Below, one piece after another: positions 1 through 11,176 of a stretch of 64,000 nt of DNA. The position numbers were made by a program, and so were the translations under genes. The notes beneath the pieces were generated by a model, which saw only the letters and a program-made list of their open reading frames with translations, ran no database searches and had not been told where the DNA came from. Position 1 is the first letter of the stretch, and the number at the start of each line of letters is the position of its first letter. Source of the stretch: Haemophilus quentini (GTDB taxonomy: Bacteria; Pseudomonadota; Gammaproteobacteria; Enterobacterales; Pasteurellaceae); the NCBI GenBank assembly GCA_001752465.1, contig MDJB01000057.1, positions 1 through 64,000 on the forward strand. The letters run 5' to 3'.

Positions 1-98
1 GTCAGCAAGAAAGCAAGCTTTCTCCTGCTACCGTTCGACTTGCATGTGTTAAGCCTGCCGCCAGCGTTCAATCTGAGCCATGATCAAACTCTTCAATT
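1..98 (-). rRNA. rrs: 16S ribosomal RNA, 5' end (partial)
   Basis: On the minus strand the sequence from about position 98 leftwards reads as the canonical 16S 5' end: AATTGAAGAGTTTGATCATG, then the GGCTCAG universal primer site, then helices containing GCCGGCAGGCTTAACACATG-type sequence. Only the first ~98 bases are in the window; the rest of the rRNA operon lies to the left. The exact mature 5' end is set by homology and could be off by a base or two. Confidence 0.97.
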
Positions 99-255
99 CA
101 AGTTCAATCGCTCAATATACTGCTTAGCTATAAATAAAATACTACTTAAAAAGTAATTATGAATTTTCAGTTAAGCACCTATTAAGACTTCAAAATTAAA
201 AAATATTTTTAAAACAAGTCAATCAACAAGTGCCCACACAGATTGTCTGATACAT

Positions 256-267
256 TGTTAAAGAGCA
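256..267 (-). promoter_or_regulatory. rRNA leader boxA antitermination signal
   Basis: The minus strand reads TGCTCTTTAACA, the canonical rrn boxA bound by NusB/NusE. It lies about 160 bases upstream of the mature 16S 5' end, inside the transcribed leader. It directly follows the U-tract of a terminator-like hairpin (267-320), so antitermination factors would load as that hairpin emerges. Confidence 0.9.
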
Positions 268-320
268 AAAAACAACGACGCACTTGTAAACTTAAATACT
301 TCACAACAGTGCGTCGTTGT
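267..320 (-). terminator. Terminator-like hairpin in the rRNA leader
   Basis: A perfect 13-bp inverted repeat (308-320 pairs with 272-284, arm ACAACGACGCACT) has a 23-base loop. On the minus strand it is followed by six T residues that run straight into boxA. This is the shape of an intrinsic terminator placed just after the rRNA promoter. It may instead be only a leader or RNase III processing structure. Confidence 0.6.
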
Positions 321-329
321 GTGCGGTGC

Positions 330-357
330 ATTATAGGGATTTTCAAAACCCTTGCAA
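330..357 (-). promoter_or_regulatory. rRNA operon sigma-70 promoter
   Basis: The minus strand has TTGCAA (352-357), a 16-base spacer and TATAAT (330-335). A GC-containing discriminator of the stable-RNA type follows, and a strongly A/T-rich UP-element-like stretch lies upstream (about 360-395). Transcription would start near 323 and run left through the leader into 16S. The remainder of 99-464 holds no gene I can support. Confidence 0.8.
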
Positions 358-464
358 GTACTTTTTTGTAAAAATATTTAAAAAAATGATCTTTTGATGG
401 AAATACATACGCAAAATACATAATTCCGCCAACAAACGGTTGATTTTTGATCTCAATTTATAAA

Positions 465-1610
465 TTAAAGTTTACTTAGATCAACTAAAGCCTCTGGTTT
501 AATATCGGCAATGGTACGATTGCTAGTTAATGTCATCGCTACACGCATCTCTTTTTTGAAAATGTCTAGCATATTTTCAACACCTTGGCGACCTGCTGCC
601 CCTAAAGCATAAACAAATGCTCGACCTAACATTGTTGCGTCTGCTCCTAATGCCAACATACGGACTACATCTAAACCATTGCGAATGCCTGAATCGGCAA
701 TAATTTTAATATCCCCTTTCACAGCATCAGCAATCGGTGGTAACGCTCTTGCACTTGAAAGCACGCCATCTAACTGACGACCACCGTGGTTTGACACCAC
801 AATACCATCAGCCCCGAAACGCACCGCATCTTTTGCATCTTCAGGGTCAAGAATCCCTTTGATCACCATCGGACCTTCCCAAAACTCGCGAATCCATTCT
901 AAATCTTTCCACGAAATCGACGGATCGAAATTCTCTGTGAGCCAACCAATATAGTCATCTAAGCCAATTTGTCTACCCATATAATTAGAAACATTACCCA
1001 AAGTGTGTGGTTTTCCTTTAATACCTACATCGTATGCCCAGAATGGATGCGTAAAGCCTTGCAAAACACGGCGAATTTCTTTGTAATGACCACTCATTCC
1101 TGAGTGCATATCACGATAACGCGCACCTGGCGTTGGCATATCTACGGTGAACACCAAGGTTGAACAGCCCGCAGCCTTCGCACGCTCAAGAGCATTTTTC
1201 ATAAAGCCACGATCTTTTAATACATAAAGCTGGAACCACATCGGGCGTTTAATCGCTGGCGCAACTTCCTCAATCGGGCAGATTGACACGGTTGAAAGGG
1301 TAAATGGCACGCCTTTGTTATCTGCCGCTTGCGCTGCTTGCACTTCCCCTCGGCGCGCATACATTCCACACGCCCCAACGGGTGCAAGAATAGTTGGTAT
1401 TGAAAGTTTTTCACCAAATAATTCTATACTAGTATCCAATTCAGACATATCTTTTAAGACACGTTGTCTTAAAGCAATATTTTCCAAATCACCCACATTA
1501 CGCGCAAGTGTTTGCTCAGTATAAGAGCCGCCATCGGCATAGTGGAACATAAAGGGAGGAACACGGCGGCGTGCCGCTTCACGATAATCGCTAGCTGATG
1601 AAATAATCAT
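465..1610 (-). CDS. lldD: L-lactate dehydrogenase (FMN-dependent, quinone-linked)
   Basis: 381 aa, the usual length for LldD. It oxidises L-lactate to pyruvate with FMN and passes electrons to the quinone pool at the inner membrane. The alpha-hydroxy-acid oxidase signature [10 protein letters not shown] is present near residue 275, with its active-site His and Arg, and the FMN-barrel motif ADSGIRNG lies near residue 310. The ATG follows an AAGAGG ribosome site. It is the last gene of the leftward block and is separated from murI by 212 bases, which include a CRP-like site, so it probably has its own promoter. There is no lldP or lldR beside it. Confidence 0.95.
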   Translation of the reverse strand: MIISSASDYREAARRRVPPFMFHYADGGSYTEQTLARNVGDLENIALRQRVLKDMSELDTSIELFGEKLSIPTILAPVGACGMYARRGEVQAAQAADNKGVPFTLSTVSICPIEEVAPAIKRPMWFQLYVLKDRGFMKNALERAKAAGCSTLVFTVDMPTPGARYRDMHSGMSGHYKEIRRVLQGFTHPFWAYDVGIKGKPHTLGNVSNYMGRQIGLDDYIGWLTENFDPSISWKDLEWIREFWEGPMVIKGILDPEDAKDAVRFGADGIVVSNHGGRQLDGVLSSARALPPIADAVKGDIKIIADSGIRNGLDVVRMLALGADATMLGRAFVYALGAAGRQGVENMLDIFKKEMRVAMTLTSNRTIADIKPEALVDLSKL

Positions 1611-1694
1611 TTTTACCTCTTATTAAATAAAATAGTGAGAAACCCGATAGGTATTGTAACACTATTTTAACAAATTAAATAAAAATCATACTTA

Positions 1695-1716
1695 TTTTGA
1701 TGAACTAGATCACAAT
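1695..1716 (-). promoter_or_regulatory. Possible CRP site upstream of lldD
   Basis: The minus strand reads AATTGTGATCTAGTTCATCA. One half (TGTGATCT) fits the CRP consensus well and the other half is weak. It is about 85-105 bases upstream of the lldD start, a sensible activating position for a carbon-source gene. It was judged by eye only, and no clear -10/-35 pair was fixed. Confidence 0.4.
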
Positions 1717-1822
1717 TTATTTTAAAAAAAGTGACATATAGAAAAGATCTGGATAGAAAATTACCTATGAAATTAGGAAAAATTGTGAATTTATCAATAT
1801 CACACCATTAATCTATTAACTT

Positions 1823-2632
1823 TTAATCTATTTTGATTACTTCCAAAAATTCAAATCCCCATAGATGTAAAGTTTTTTTAAATTGAGATTCTTCAGAAAA
1901 ATGTTCGGTGCAAAACATTTGATTATGTTTTTCACCTTGAGCGCGTACACCTTTGCCATTGAGTAAATATTTTATCCGCTTAGCAATCGCCGCTCCTGGA
2001 TCCATAAAATATTTAATTTGTGGCAAGCACAACTGAATTTCATCTTTGATGAGTGGGAAATGAGTACAACCTAAAACTAAAGTATCCAAATCTGTCATGT
2101 CTGTCCACGGAGATAACTCATCTTTTAAACCAATTAGATCAACGGAATGACCGCGAATTTTTTGCTCCGCAATTTCGACTAATTTTGTCGTTCCCAGTCT
2201 CTCAACAATACAATCCTGCGCAAATTTATCAATCAACTCATCGACATAATGACGTTTTACGGTACCCTTTGTAGCTAATAAAGCAATATGTTTTGTCTTT
2301 GTGATTTCTGATGCAGGTTTAATAGCAGGTACAGTCCCAATAATAGGAATATCAAACGCAACTCGCAAAGGCGGAAGCACAACTGTACTCGCTGTATTGC
2401 AAGCTATCACGATTGCATCTAATGGATAACGTTGATTAATAAGTTGGCAAACCGCTAAAGTGCGGTGAATAATACTTTCTTCTTCGCGTTCTGAATAAGG
2501 GAAGCCAGCATTATCAAAACAATAGAGATAATGCCAATTTGGTAATAATCTTTTGGCTTCACGATATACGCTAAATCCACCAACGCCAGAATCAAAAAAA
2601 AGTAAAGTTGGGCGTTTTTCTTTTTTATCCAT
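1823..2632 (-). CDS. murI: Glutamate racemase
   Basis: 269 aa. It interconverts L- and D-glutamate to supply D-Glu for peptidoglycan, acting in the cytoplasm. The Asp/Glu racemase family signatures are visible: [10 protein letters not shown] at the N-terminus, CNTAS with the first catalytic Cys near residue 79, and GCTHFPLI with the second catalytic Cys near residue 189. It lies 29 bases downstream of recG and is probably cotranscribed with it. The ATG is preceded by AAGAG. A DNA uptake sequence sits in the gap between recG and murI and another lies inside the gene. Confidence 0.96.
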   Translation of the reverse strand: MDKKEKRPTLLFFDSGVGGFSVYREAKRLLPNWHYLYCFDNAGFPYSEREEESIIHRTLAVCQLINQRYPLDAIVIACNTASTVVLPPLRVAFDIPIIGTVPAIKPASEITKTKHIALLATKGTVKRHYVDELIDKFAQDCIVERLGTTKLVEIAEQKIRGHSVDLIGLKDELSPWTDMTDLDTLVLGCTHFPLIKDEIQLCLPQIKYFMDPGAAIAKRIKYLLNGKGVRAQGEKHNQMFCTEHFSEESQFKKTLHLWGFEFLEVIKID

Positions 2633-2661
2633 TTAAAACTCTTTGAAAATTGACCGCACTT

Positions 2662-4743
2662 TTAAGCGTTCGAGTAGATTTCTTTATTATTGAGCCAGCG
2701 ACGGATTAGGCTTTCTGCCACATCAGGGTATTTTTGAATCAATAATTTGGCATAATGTTGCACCGTTGGTATCATTTTTCTATCTCGCATTAAATTTGCT
2801 ACTCGCAATTCAGCAATGCCCGTTTGTTTCGTTCCAAGCACTTCGCCAGGTCCACGAATTTCTAAGTCTTTTTCAGAAATAACAAACCCATCTTGGCTAT
2901 CTCTCAGCACTTGCAGACGTTTTTGCGAAACTTTACCTAGCGGAGGTTTATACATTAGTACACAAAAAGAAGCCGTGCTGCCTCGACCGACGCGCCCTCT
3001 TAACTGATGAAGTTGCGATAAACCTAAACGCTCTGCATTTTCGATAATCATCAAACTAGCATTCGGTACATCAACACCCACTTCGATCACTGTCGTTGCC
3101 ACCAATAAATCCAATTCTGCATTTTTAAAACGCATCATGACATCTTGTTTTTCTTGTGGTTTCATCCGACCGTGCACTAACCCAATATTTAACATAGGCA
3201 ATGCCTTAGTTAGATCTTCCCAAATCGCTTCAGCTGCTTGAGCTTCTAAAACCTCTGATTCATCAATTAACGTACACACCCAATAGGCTTGGCGTTTTTC
3301 ATTAACACAAGCATTTTTTACACGCATCACAATTTCAGCTCGACGCTCTTCAGAAACCACTACGGTTGTTATCGGCGTACGACCTGGAGGCAATTCATCA
3401 ATAATTGATGTATCCAAATCGGCATAGACGGTCATTGCCAACGTTCTTGGTATCGGCGTGGCCGTCATAATTAACTGATGAGGATAAAATCCTGCTTTTT
3501 CGCCCTTCTCTCGTAACATTAATCGTTGATGCACACCAAAACGGTGTTGTTCATCAATAATCACCAATGCTAGATCGGAAAACTCGACTTCTTCTTGGAA
3601 TAAAGCATGCGTCCCCACCACCATTTGCACGGCACCAGTTTTGATTTTTTCAAGCTCTGCTTGTCTTGATTTTCCTTTTACTTTACCGGCTAACCAGCCA
3701 ACTTCAATACCGAAAGACTCAAACCAACGTCGAAAATTATTCGCGTGCTGTTCTGCAAGAATTTCTGTTGGCGCCATTAAGGCGACTTGTTTGCCATTAT
3801 CAATTGCATTTAAAGCAGCCAGTGCGGCAACCAATGTTTTTCCCGAGCCGACATCCCCTTGCACTAAGCGCATCATCGGATAATCTTTGATAAGATCTTG
3901 TTCAATATCCGACACGACTCGCTTTTGCGCATTAGTGGGTTGAAATGGTAAGGTGGCTAAAAATCGCTGTTTCAAATCTGTTTGATAATGTAGCGGTAAG
4001 GCAGAAAATTGCTGCGTTCCTAACCGCACTTTTTGCATAGCTAAATTATGCGCCAGCAGCTCTTCAAAAATTAAACGCTGTTGTGCAGGATGCTTACCTT
4101 GCTCTAACATTTCTAATGAAATATCTGGTAGCGGACGGTGCAATAATCGCAATGCCTCTTTTAAACTATATTGATGTGGATTAAATTCATTAGGCAAAAT
4201 TTCTGCAATCTGAACTTTGTCGAGTAATGCCAAAGCCTGATCCGTTAATTTTCGTAATGAATTTTGTTTTAGCCCTTCCGTCGTGGAATAAATCGGCGTT
4301 AGGGTTTCTTCCAATACTATGGGCGCATTATCGCGCACAATTTGATATTCTGGATGATGAATTTCTGGCATATGACGCCCACGTCTTACTTCGCCAAAGG
4401 CCTTTACCCGCACACCTGCTTGAAAACTATTACGCATTCCCGCATTAAAATTGAAAAAACGTAACATAATTTTCGATGTGCCGTCTGACAAACTGACTGA
4501 TAAAATCGGGCGACGGCCAAAAGCGACTTCACAAGTTTGTACAATTCCTTCAATGGTAAAATATTGTTCGGGACGAAGATTAGCGATTGGCGTAATTCGC
4601 GTACGATCTTCATAGCGAATAGGTAGATGAAAGAGTAGATCTTGCAGGTTATGAATGCCGATTTTAGCCAGTTTATTAGAAATGGCCGCACCAACACCAG
4701 AGAGGCTTGTCAAAGGTACGGCATCGAGAAGTTCAAGGCTCAT
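2662..4743 (-). CDS. recG: ATP-dependent DNA helicase RecG
   Basis: 693 aa, full length. It is a superfamily 2 helicase that remodels stalled forks and Holliday junctions. It has an N-terminal wedge/OB domain (about 1-250), then helicase motif I GDVGSGKT near residue 295, the DEQHRFG box (motif II) near 395, TATPIPRTL (motif III), and late motifs ending in QLRGRVGRG near 590. The start ATG overlaps the spoT stop as ATGA (4740-4743), so the two are translationally coupled. In E. coli trmH lies between spoT and recG; it is absent here. Confidence 0.97.
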   Translation of the reverse strand: MSLELLDAVPLTSLSGVGAAISNKLAKIGIHNLQDLLFHLPIRYEDRTRITPIANLRPEQYFTIEGIVQTCEVAFGRRPILSVSLSDGTSKIMLRFFNFNAGMRNSFQAGVRVKAFGEVRRGRHMPEIHHPEYQIVRDNAPIVLEETLTPIYSTTEGLKQNSLRKLTDQALALLDKVQIAEILPNEFNPHQYSLKEALRLLHRPLPDISLEMLEQGKHPAQQRLIFEELLAHNLAMQKVRLGTQQFSALPLHYQTDLKQRFLATLPFQPTNAQKRVVSDIEQDLIKDYPMMRLVQGDVGSGKTLVAALAALNAIDNGKQVALMAPTEILAEQHANNFRRWFESFGIEVGWLAGKVKGKSRQAELEKIKTGAVQMVVGTHALFQEEVEFSDLALVIIDEQHRFGVHQRLMLREKGEKAGFYPHQLIMTATPIPRTLAMTVYADLDTSIIDELPPGRTPITTVVVSEERRAEIVMRVKNACVNEKRQAYWVCTLIDESEVLEAQAAEAIWEDLTKALPMLNIGLVHGRMKPQEKQDVMMRFKNAELDLLVATTVIEVGVDVPNASLMIIENAERLGLSQLHQLRGRVGRGSTASFCVLMYKPPLGKVSQKRLQVLRDSQDGFVISEKDLEIRGPGEVLGTKQTGIAELRVANLMRDRKMIPTVQHYAKLLIQKYPDVAESLIRRWLNNKEIYSNA

Positions 4744-6848
4744 AACTCATTAATATTGCGTTTGACATTAACGACGCCAGTGATGCCTTTAATGCGATGA
4801 ACGATATTGGCAAGGTGTTTGATATCTTTTACACAAACCTGCAAAATCACAAGCAATAAATTGTTCTCTAATTCTTCCGTCCAAATATTTTGAAGACTGC
4901 TTTCGCTCGCAGAAATTGCAGTCATTAAACTAAGCAAGGCATTCTGCTCATTCAATATTTCTATTTGTAATTCAGCCTCAAAATTCACCGCACTTTGAAC
5001 ATTATCCCATTTAGCCAACGATTGGCGACAAGCATTGTTCAAACTTGCACAATGTTGATGGTGTACCACAACTGTATTTTCTTGTGTACAACATCCCACA
5101 ATAGGATCACCAGGGATTGGATGACAACATTGAGCAAATTGTGTTTTACCCACTTGCATTGGTGCAATAGTGAGTATTTTTGATTCAAAATTCTGGGTAT
5201 TAGAAGATTCTAACGGCACGCCCACAAATTGATGCGCAATTATGGAGGCGGACTGATTGCCTAAACCGATTTCTCGTAATAATTCATCTAAAGAAGAAAG
5301 CGCTAAAGCATCTAGTACAGTACTAATTTGTTGAATAGAAAAATCACCTAAATTATGAGGCTGTAATGCTGCATTAAGCTCAACTTCACCTAATTTCACT
5401 GCATCCTCTTCACAACGCTGTTTGAGATAATGGCGAATCCGTGTTTTCGCACGAGCCGTTACCACGAAATTTAACCATACGGCTTCAGGATGCGCATTTG
5501 GATCGGTGATAATATTGACCGTTTGACCAGACTCAAGGGCTTGCGAAAGAGGATAAGGTTTATGCTCAACAGTCACACCAACACAAGTATTTCCCACATC
5601 TGAATGCACGGCATAAGCAAAATCTACTGCCGTTGCGCCCATTGGCAATTCAACAATTCGACCTTTTGGCGTAAAAACATAAATTTCTTTCGGGAAAAAC
5701 TCTGATTTTACATTTTCAATAAACTCAAACGAATTACCTACACTTTGTTGAATTTCAACCAAACTTTGCAGCCAGCGTTGTGCACGGATTTGTGCTGTTG
5801 TACTATCGTTTTTACCATTTTCTTTATAAACCCAATGTGCAGTAATGCCCATTTCGGCGACTTGCTCCATATCCTCAGTATGGATATGAACTTCTACGGG
5901 GACACCTTTCGGCCCAATCATTGAAGTTTGCAAAGATTGATAGCCATTTGCTTTAGGTACCGCGATATAATCCTTTACTCGGCCAGGACGTGGCTTATAA
6001 AGATTATGCATTTGCCCCAAAACGCGATAACAATCATCAACATTTTTTACAATCACACGGAACGCATAAATATCCATAATAGAGTGGAATTCTTGATCCT
6101 TTATGCGCATTTTTTGATAGATTTTGTAAAGGTGTTTTTCACGCCCCCACACTCGGGCAAAAATGCCTGCGTTTTCTAACCGCACTTTAATCTCTTGTGA
6201 AATACGTTCGATTAAATCTTGTCGGTTACTCCGCGCTACATCAATGAGTTTTTTTAACACCTCATAACGATGTGGATGCATTGCTTGAAAAGATAAGTCT
6301 TCTAATTCATTTTTGATATGCTCAATACCTAAACGATGAGCAAGCGGACAATAGATTTCAAGCGTTTCTTTCGCAATACGGCGGCGTTTATCTGGTCGTA
6401 ACGAACCAAGCGTGCGCATATTATGCGTGCGGTCAGCAAGCTTGATTAACACAACACGAATATCACGCGTCATCGCCAAAATCATTTTGCGAAAATTCTC
6501 GACTTGTGCTTCTTGGCGAGTACGAAATTTCAACTTATCGAGTTTTGATACACCGTCCACAATTTCAGCCACACTAGCACCAAACTCTTCTTTCAGTTGT
6601 TCTTCCGTATAAGGCGTATCTTCAATAACATCGTGCAAAAGCGCAGCCATTACCGCTTCGTGATCTAAATGTAGTTGAGCAATAATGGAGGCTACCGCCA
6701 CTGGATGGGTAATGTAAGGTTCGCCGCTGGAGCGAAATTGTCCTTCATGCGCATCTCTTGCAATCACAAACGCACGCTTGATGAGTTCAATTTTATCTGC
6801 GGGCAAATACCCTTGAATAATTCGATCTAAATCCGCAAACAGTTCCAA
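4740..6848 (-). CDS. spoT: Bifunctional (p)ppGpp synthetase/hydrolase SpoT
   Basis: 702 aa with the standard RSH layout: HD hydrolase (HDVIEDT, H72-D73), synthetase domain (about 235-350), TGS near 390-450, and a C-terminal helical/ACT region. The start codon is TTG. It is chosen because the N-terminus then aligns with E. coli SpoT (M-LF-L--I) and no nearer ATG does. Two normally conserved synthetase positions differ. The usual NGYQSLHT reads NGYQSLQT (Gln307), and the usual QIRT reads HIHT (His323). Hydrolase residues look intact, so hydrolysis is expected while synthesis may be weak. It forms an operon with rpoZ upstream and recG downstream. Confidence 0.96.
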   Translation of the reverse strand: MELFADLDRIIQGYLPADKIELIKRAFVIARDAHEGQFRSSGEPYITHPVAVASIIAQLHLDHEAVMAALLHDVIEDTPYTEEQLKEEFGASVAEIVDGVSKLDKLKFRTRQEAQVENFRKMILAMTRDIRVVLIKLADRTHNMRTLGSLRPDKRRRIAKETLEIYCPLAHRLGIEHIKNELEDLSFQAMHPHRYEVLKKLIDVARSNRQDLIERISQEIKVRLENAGIFARVWGREKHLYKIYQKMRIKDQEFHSIMDIYAFRVIVKNVDDCYRVLGQMHNLYKPRPGRVKDYIAVPKANGYQSLQTSMIGPKGVPVEVHIHTEDMEQVAEMGITAHWVYKENGKNDSTTAQIRAQRWLQSLVEIQQSVGNSFEFIENVKSEFFPKEIYVFTPKGRIVELPMGATAVDFAYAVHSDVGNTCVGVTVEHKPYPLSQALESGQTVNIITDPNAHPEAVWLNFVVTARAKTRIRHYLKQRCEEDAVKLGEVELNAALQPHNLGDFSIQQISTVLDALALSSLDELLREIGLGNQSASIIAHQFVGVPLESSNTQNFESKILTIAPMQVGKTQFAQCCHPIPGDPIVGCCTQENTVVVHHQHCASLNNACRQSLAKWDNVQSAVNFEAELQIEILNEQNALLSLMTAISASESSLQNIWTEELENNLLLVILQVCVKDIKHLANIVHRIKGITGVVNVKRNINEL

Positions 6849-6875
6849 AGGAGACCTACTTATTATTGAAAGAGA

Positions 6876-6912
6876 AAGTGCGGTTAAAATATCGTGATTT
6901 TTTACCGCACTT
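6876..6912 (-). terminator. Uptake-sequence hairpin between rpoZ and spoT
   Basis: Two uptake sequences face each other (6876-6884 and 6904-6912) and form a stem of at least 10 bp, extended by A/T pairs. The 73-base rpoZ-spoT gap is filled by it. It could partly terminate gmk-rpoZ transcription ahead of spoT. Confidence 0.6.
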
Positions 6913-6920
6913 TTAAAAGA

Positions 6921-7187
6921 TTATTCTGTAATTAATGCAACAGCTGCTTCTTCCGTTTCTTGCACTTTCGCCATTTCTTGGAATTCTTGTGCATCCATAA
7001 TATCTTGATTAATCAAACCTTTTTCGATTTCACGCAATGCGATTACTGTTGGTTTGTCATTATCTTCTGGCACTAACGGCGCACTTTGGTTAAGTTGTAA
7101 TTGTCTTGCACGACGCGCAGCCGTTAAAATTAAATCAAAACGGTTACCAATTTTTTCTACCGCATCTTGCACAGTAACACGAGCCAT
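6921..7187 (-). CDS. rpoZ: RNA polymerase omega subunit
   Basis: 88 aa, typical omega length. It begins [20 protein letters not shown] and has the R-A-RQLQ segment that contacts the beta' subunit. It assists RNA polymerase assembly and contributes to a ppGpp site. The ATG follows GGAG. Its place between gmk and spoT matches the E. coli gmk-rpoZ-spoT order. The acidic C-terminal tail ([18 protein letters not shown]) is normal for the family. Confidence 0.97.
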   Translation of the reverse strand: MARVTVQDAVEKIGNRFDLILTAARRARQLQLNQSAPLVPEDNDKPTVIALREIEKGLINQDIMDAQEFQEMAKVQETEEAAVALITE

Positions 7188-7249
7188 AATTTACTCCGAT
7201 TTGTCAAAAATTACTCTATTGAAAGGGCGTTATAATACTCAATTTCGCC

Positions 7250-7876
7250 CTATTTTGCTAGTAGCTGTTGAATTAACATTGCATTTTGTTTTTGTTGATA
7301 ATCTTTTGTTAAGCGTTCCGATTGCAAAATACTTTGCAAATCTTTTAATGCTTTCTCAAAATCATCATTCACAATCACATAATCATATTCGTCATAATGC
7401 GAAATTTCACTTATCGCTTTTGACATTCGTTCAGCGATAACCTCTTCACTATCTTGCCCACGACCAATTAAACGACGTTCTAACTCTGGCAATGAAGGCG
7501 GTAAAATAAAAATACTTTTTACCGAAGACACTTTTTTACGGATTTGTTGAGCGCCTTGCCAATCAATATCTAAAAACACATCAATACCTTTTGCTAAATT
7601 TTCTTCAATCGCAGGTAAAGAGGTTCCATAATAATTTCCACCAAAAACTTTGGCATATTCTAGAAATAAATCTTGCTCAATGAGCGATTCAAACTCTTCT
7701 TTTGATACAAAATAATAGTGTACGCCTTCAACTTCACCCGGGCGTGGAGCACGAGTCGTATGTGACACAGAAACCATTTTTTGAGTTGAGCTATCTGATG
7801 CCAATAACGCCGAAATTAATGAAGATTTTCCCGCACCACTTGGTGCAGACAAAATATAAAGATTACCTTGAGACAT
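7250..7876 (-). CDS. gmk: Guanylate kinase
   Basis: 208 aa. It phosphorylates GMP to GDP using ATP. The P-loop [10 protein letters not shown] lies at about residues 9-18, followed by the GMP-binding [11 protein letters not shown] and [11 protein letters not shown] chose the internal ATG at 7876 (MSQGNLYIL) over an upstream in-frame TTG that would add eight residues, because it matches the family N-terminus and has AGAAGG upstream. It is first in the leftward gmk-rpoZ-spoT-recG-murI block and divergent from gapA. Confidence 0.96.
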   Translation of the reverse strand: MSQGNLYILSAPSGAGKSSLISALLASDSSTQKMVSVSHTTRAPRPGEVEGVHYYFVSKEEFESLIEQDLFLEYAKVFGGNYYGTSLPAIEENLAKGIDVFLDIDWQGAQQIRKKVSSVKSIFILPPSLPELERRLIGRGQDSEEVIAERMSKAISEISHYDEYDYVIVNDDFEKALKDLQSILQSERLTKDYQQKQNAMLIQQLLAK

Positions 7877-7982
7877 AGAACATTTAACCTTCTCTAACAA
7901 TTTCAGTCTATTATGCAGATTTCTCTATAAAAAATCATCAAAAGTGCGGTGATTTTTTACGGTACTTTTTCATTCTAATCAT

Positions 7983-8047
7983 GATTTGATATAGATCACA
8001 AAAAAGTAGTAGGGTTTATAGTTTTATAAAAATGCTCGTGCTATACT
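7983..8047 (+). promoter_or_regulatory. gapA promoter with CRP-like site
   Basis: An extended -10 (TGCTATACT, hexamer 8042-8047) gives a start near 8054; the -35 is poor. Upstream, TTGATATAGATCACA (about 7986-8000) matches one CRP half-site well (ATCACA) and the other weakly. The gmk-gapA divergent gap also holds one uptake sequence (7942-7950) opposite an imperfect partner near 7960. Confidence 0.5.
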
Positions 8048-8108
8048 CTGTGCGCTGTCTTACTGAGTGAGCAGTATTACTCAAAGCAAACAGATTTGTT
8101 TAACTTAA

Positions 8109-9146
<1,038 letters not shown>

Positions 9147-9165
9147 TTAAAACTTTGAAAAAATT

Positions 9166-9190
9166 AACCGCTCTTTGGAGCGGTTTTTTA
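9166..9190 (+). terminator. gapA terminator
   Basis: An 8-bp stem AACCGCTC/GAGCGGTT (9166-9173 with 9178-9185) with a 4-base loop is followed by a T-rich run. Confidence 0.9.
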
Positions 9191-9340
9191 TTATCTAATA
9201 ATTTAGTTTACAATCTAAAAATGAACAAGGGATCACTAAAAATAATTTAAAATAATCAATATTCTTCTAGCTTTTATTCCTATTTAAGATTATATTAGCG
9301 CACAACTGTTCGCTCAATGAATTCAAAAAATAGGGTTAAT

Positions 9341-11143
9341 ATGAATCTCGATCTCCATTTTGTTCATCGTATTCAACAACAAGCCAAAACTCGTGCAAAT
9401 ATGACCGCACTTCGCTATAAAGAACACGGCTTGTGGAGAGACATCTCTTGGAAAAATTTTCAAGAACAACTCAATCAACTTTCTCGTGCATTGCTTGCTC
9501 ACAATATTGACGTGCAAGATAAAATCGCCATTTTTGCCCATAATATGGAACGTTGGACAATCGCTGACATTGCGACCTTACAAATTCGAGCAATTACAGT
9601 ACCTATTTACGCAACCAATACAGCCCAGCAAGCCGAATTTATCCTAAATCACGCCGATGTAAAAATTCTATTCGTCGGCGATCAAGAGCAATACGATCAA
9701 GCATTAGAAATCGCTCATCATTGTCCAGAATTACAAAAAATCGTGGCAATGAAATCTACCATTCAACTACAACAAGCCCCTCTTTCTTGCACTTGGGAAA
9801 ATTTTATTGAAACAGGTTCAAACGCCCAACAAGATGAACTAACCCAACGCTTAAACCAAAAACAATTATCGGATTTATTTACGATTATTTATACATCAGG
9901 CACAACGGGAGAACCTAAAGGTGTCATGTTAGATTACGCTAATCTCGCTCACCAATTAGAAACGCATGATCTTGCACTTAATGTGACAGATCAGGATATT
10001 TCACTTTCTTTTTTACCATTCTCTCATATTTTTGAACGAGCCTGGGCGGCTTATATTCTTCATAGAGGTGCAATACTTTGCTATTTAGAAGACACCAATC
10101 AAGTGCGGTCAGCTTTAACGGAAATTCGCCCAACCTTAATGTGTGCCGTACCACGTTTTTACGAAAAAATTTATGCCGCCGTATTGGATAAAGTTCAAAA
10201 AGCACCAAAACTTCGCCAAATAATGTTCCATTGGGCAATTTCCGTAGGACAAAAACATTTTGATTTACGTGCGAATAATAAAGCTATTCCGTTCTTATTG
10301 AAAAAACAATTTGCTTTGGCAGATAAATTAGTGCTCTCAAAACTTCGCCAATTATTGGGTGGTCGTATAAAAATGATGCCTTGCGGAGGAGCAAAATTAG
10401 AACCGGCTATTGGTCTATTTTTCCATGCTATTGGTATCAACATCAAATTAGGCTATGGCATGACAGAAACAACTGCGACCGTTTCTTGCTGGCATGATTT
10501 CCAATTTAACCCAAATTCAATCGGCACACTCATGCCAAAAGCGGAAGTTAAAATTAGGGAAAATAATGAAATCCTCGTGCGTGGCGGAATGGTGATGAAA
10601 GGCTATTACAAGAAGCCAGAAGAAACGGCTCAAGCCTTCACAGAAGATGGTTTCTTAAAAACTGGCGATGCGGGAGAATTTGACGAACAAGGCAATTTAT
10701 TTATTACCGATCGTATCAAAGAATTAATGAAAACATCAAACGGTAAATATATTGCACCACAATATATCGAAAGCAAAATCGGTAAAGATAAATTTATCGA
10801 ACAAATTGCGATTATCGCTGATGCGAAAAAATATGTGTCTGCACTTATTGTGCCTTGCTTTGATAGTTTGGAAGAGTACGCTAAACAGCTCAATATTAAA
10901 TATCATGACCGTTTAGAATTACTAAAAAATTCTGAAATTCTAAAAATGTTTGAGCAGCGTATTAATGCAATACAAAAAGAACTGGCTCATTTCGAGCAAG
11001 TAAAAAAATTCACACTACTTTCTCAAGCATTTAGCATTAAATTGGGTGAAATTACACCTACATTAAAATTACGTAGAAAAGTAATTTTAGAGCGTTATCG
11101 TAAGCAAATTGAAGATATGTATAATTCAAAAATTCTTAACTAA
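9341..11143 (+). CDS. Long-chain acyl-CoA synthetase (AMP-forming), FadD15-like
   Basis: 600 aa from the chosen start. It would activate fatty acids to acyl-CoA through an acyl-adenylate. Adenylating-enzyme motifs are clear: [11 protein letters not shown] near residue 190, the acceptor motif GYGMTETT near 370, and [11 protein letters not shown] near 445. The overall form resembles the FadD15/eukaryotic-type branch rather than E. coli FadD. The ATG at 9341 has AGGG five to six bases upstream; an in-frame ATG at 9317 would add eight residues. Substrate range cannot be read from the sequence. It is monocistronic, ending in a shared bidirectional terminator. Confidence 0.88.
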   Translation: MNLDLHFVHRIQQQAKTRANMTALRYKEHGLWRDISWKNFQEQLNQLSRALLAHNIDVQDKIAIFAHNMERWTIADIATLQIRAITVPIYATNTAQQAEFILNHADVKILFVGDQEQYDQALEIAHHCPELQKIVAMKSTIQLQQAPLSCTWENFIETGSNAQQDELTQRLNQKQLSDLFTIIYTSGTTGEPKGVMLDYANLAHQLETHDLALNVTDQDISLSFLPFSHIFERAWAAYILHRGAILCYLEDTNQVRSALTEIRPTLMCAVPRFYEKIYAAVLDKVQKAPKLRQIMFHWAISVGQKHFDLRANNKAIPFLLKKQFALADKLVLSKLRQLLGGRIKMMPCGGAKLEPAIGLFFHAIGINIKLGYGMTETTATVSCWHDFQFNPNSIGTLMPKAEVKIRENNEILVRGGMVMKGYYKKPEETAQAFTEDGFLKTGDAGEFDEQGNLFITDRIKELMKTSNGKYIAPQYIESKIGKDKFIEQIAIIADAKKYVSALIVPCFDSLEEYAKQLNIKYHDRLELLKNSEILKMFEQRINAIQKELAHFEQVKKFTLLSQAFSIKLGEITPTLKLRRKVILERYRKQIEDMYNSKILN

Positions 11144-11167
11144 AAGGCTCTCGTTTGAGAGCCTTTT
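11142..11167. terminator. Bidirectional terminator between acyl-CoA ligase and HAD phosphatase
   Basis: An 11-bp perfect stem AAAAGGCTCTC/GAGAGCCTTTT with a 4-base loop has T-runs on both strands. It separates two convergent genes. Confidence 0.9.
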
Positions 11168-11176
11168 TCTTGCCAA

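Noticed and set aside
209-421. 70-codon open frame on the minus strand in the rRNA leader
   Set aside because: It lies across the rRNA promoter, hairpin and boxA, has no ribosome site, and its product has no sensible composition.
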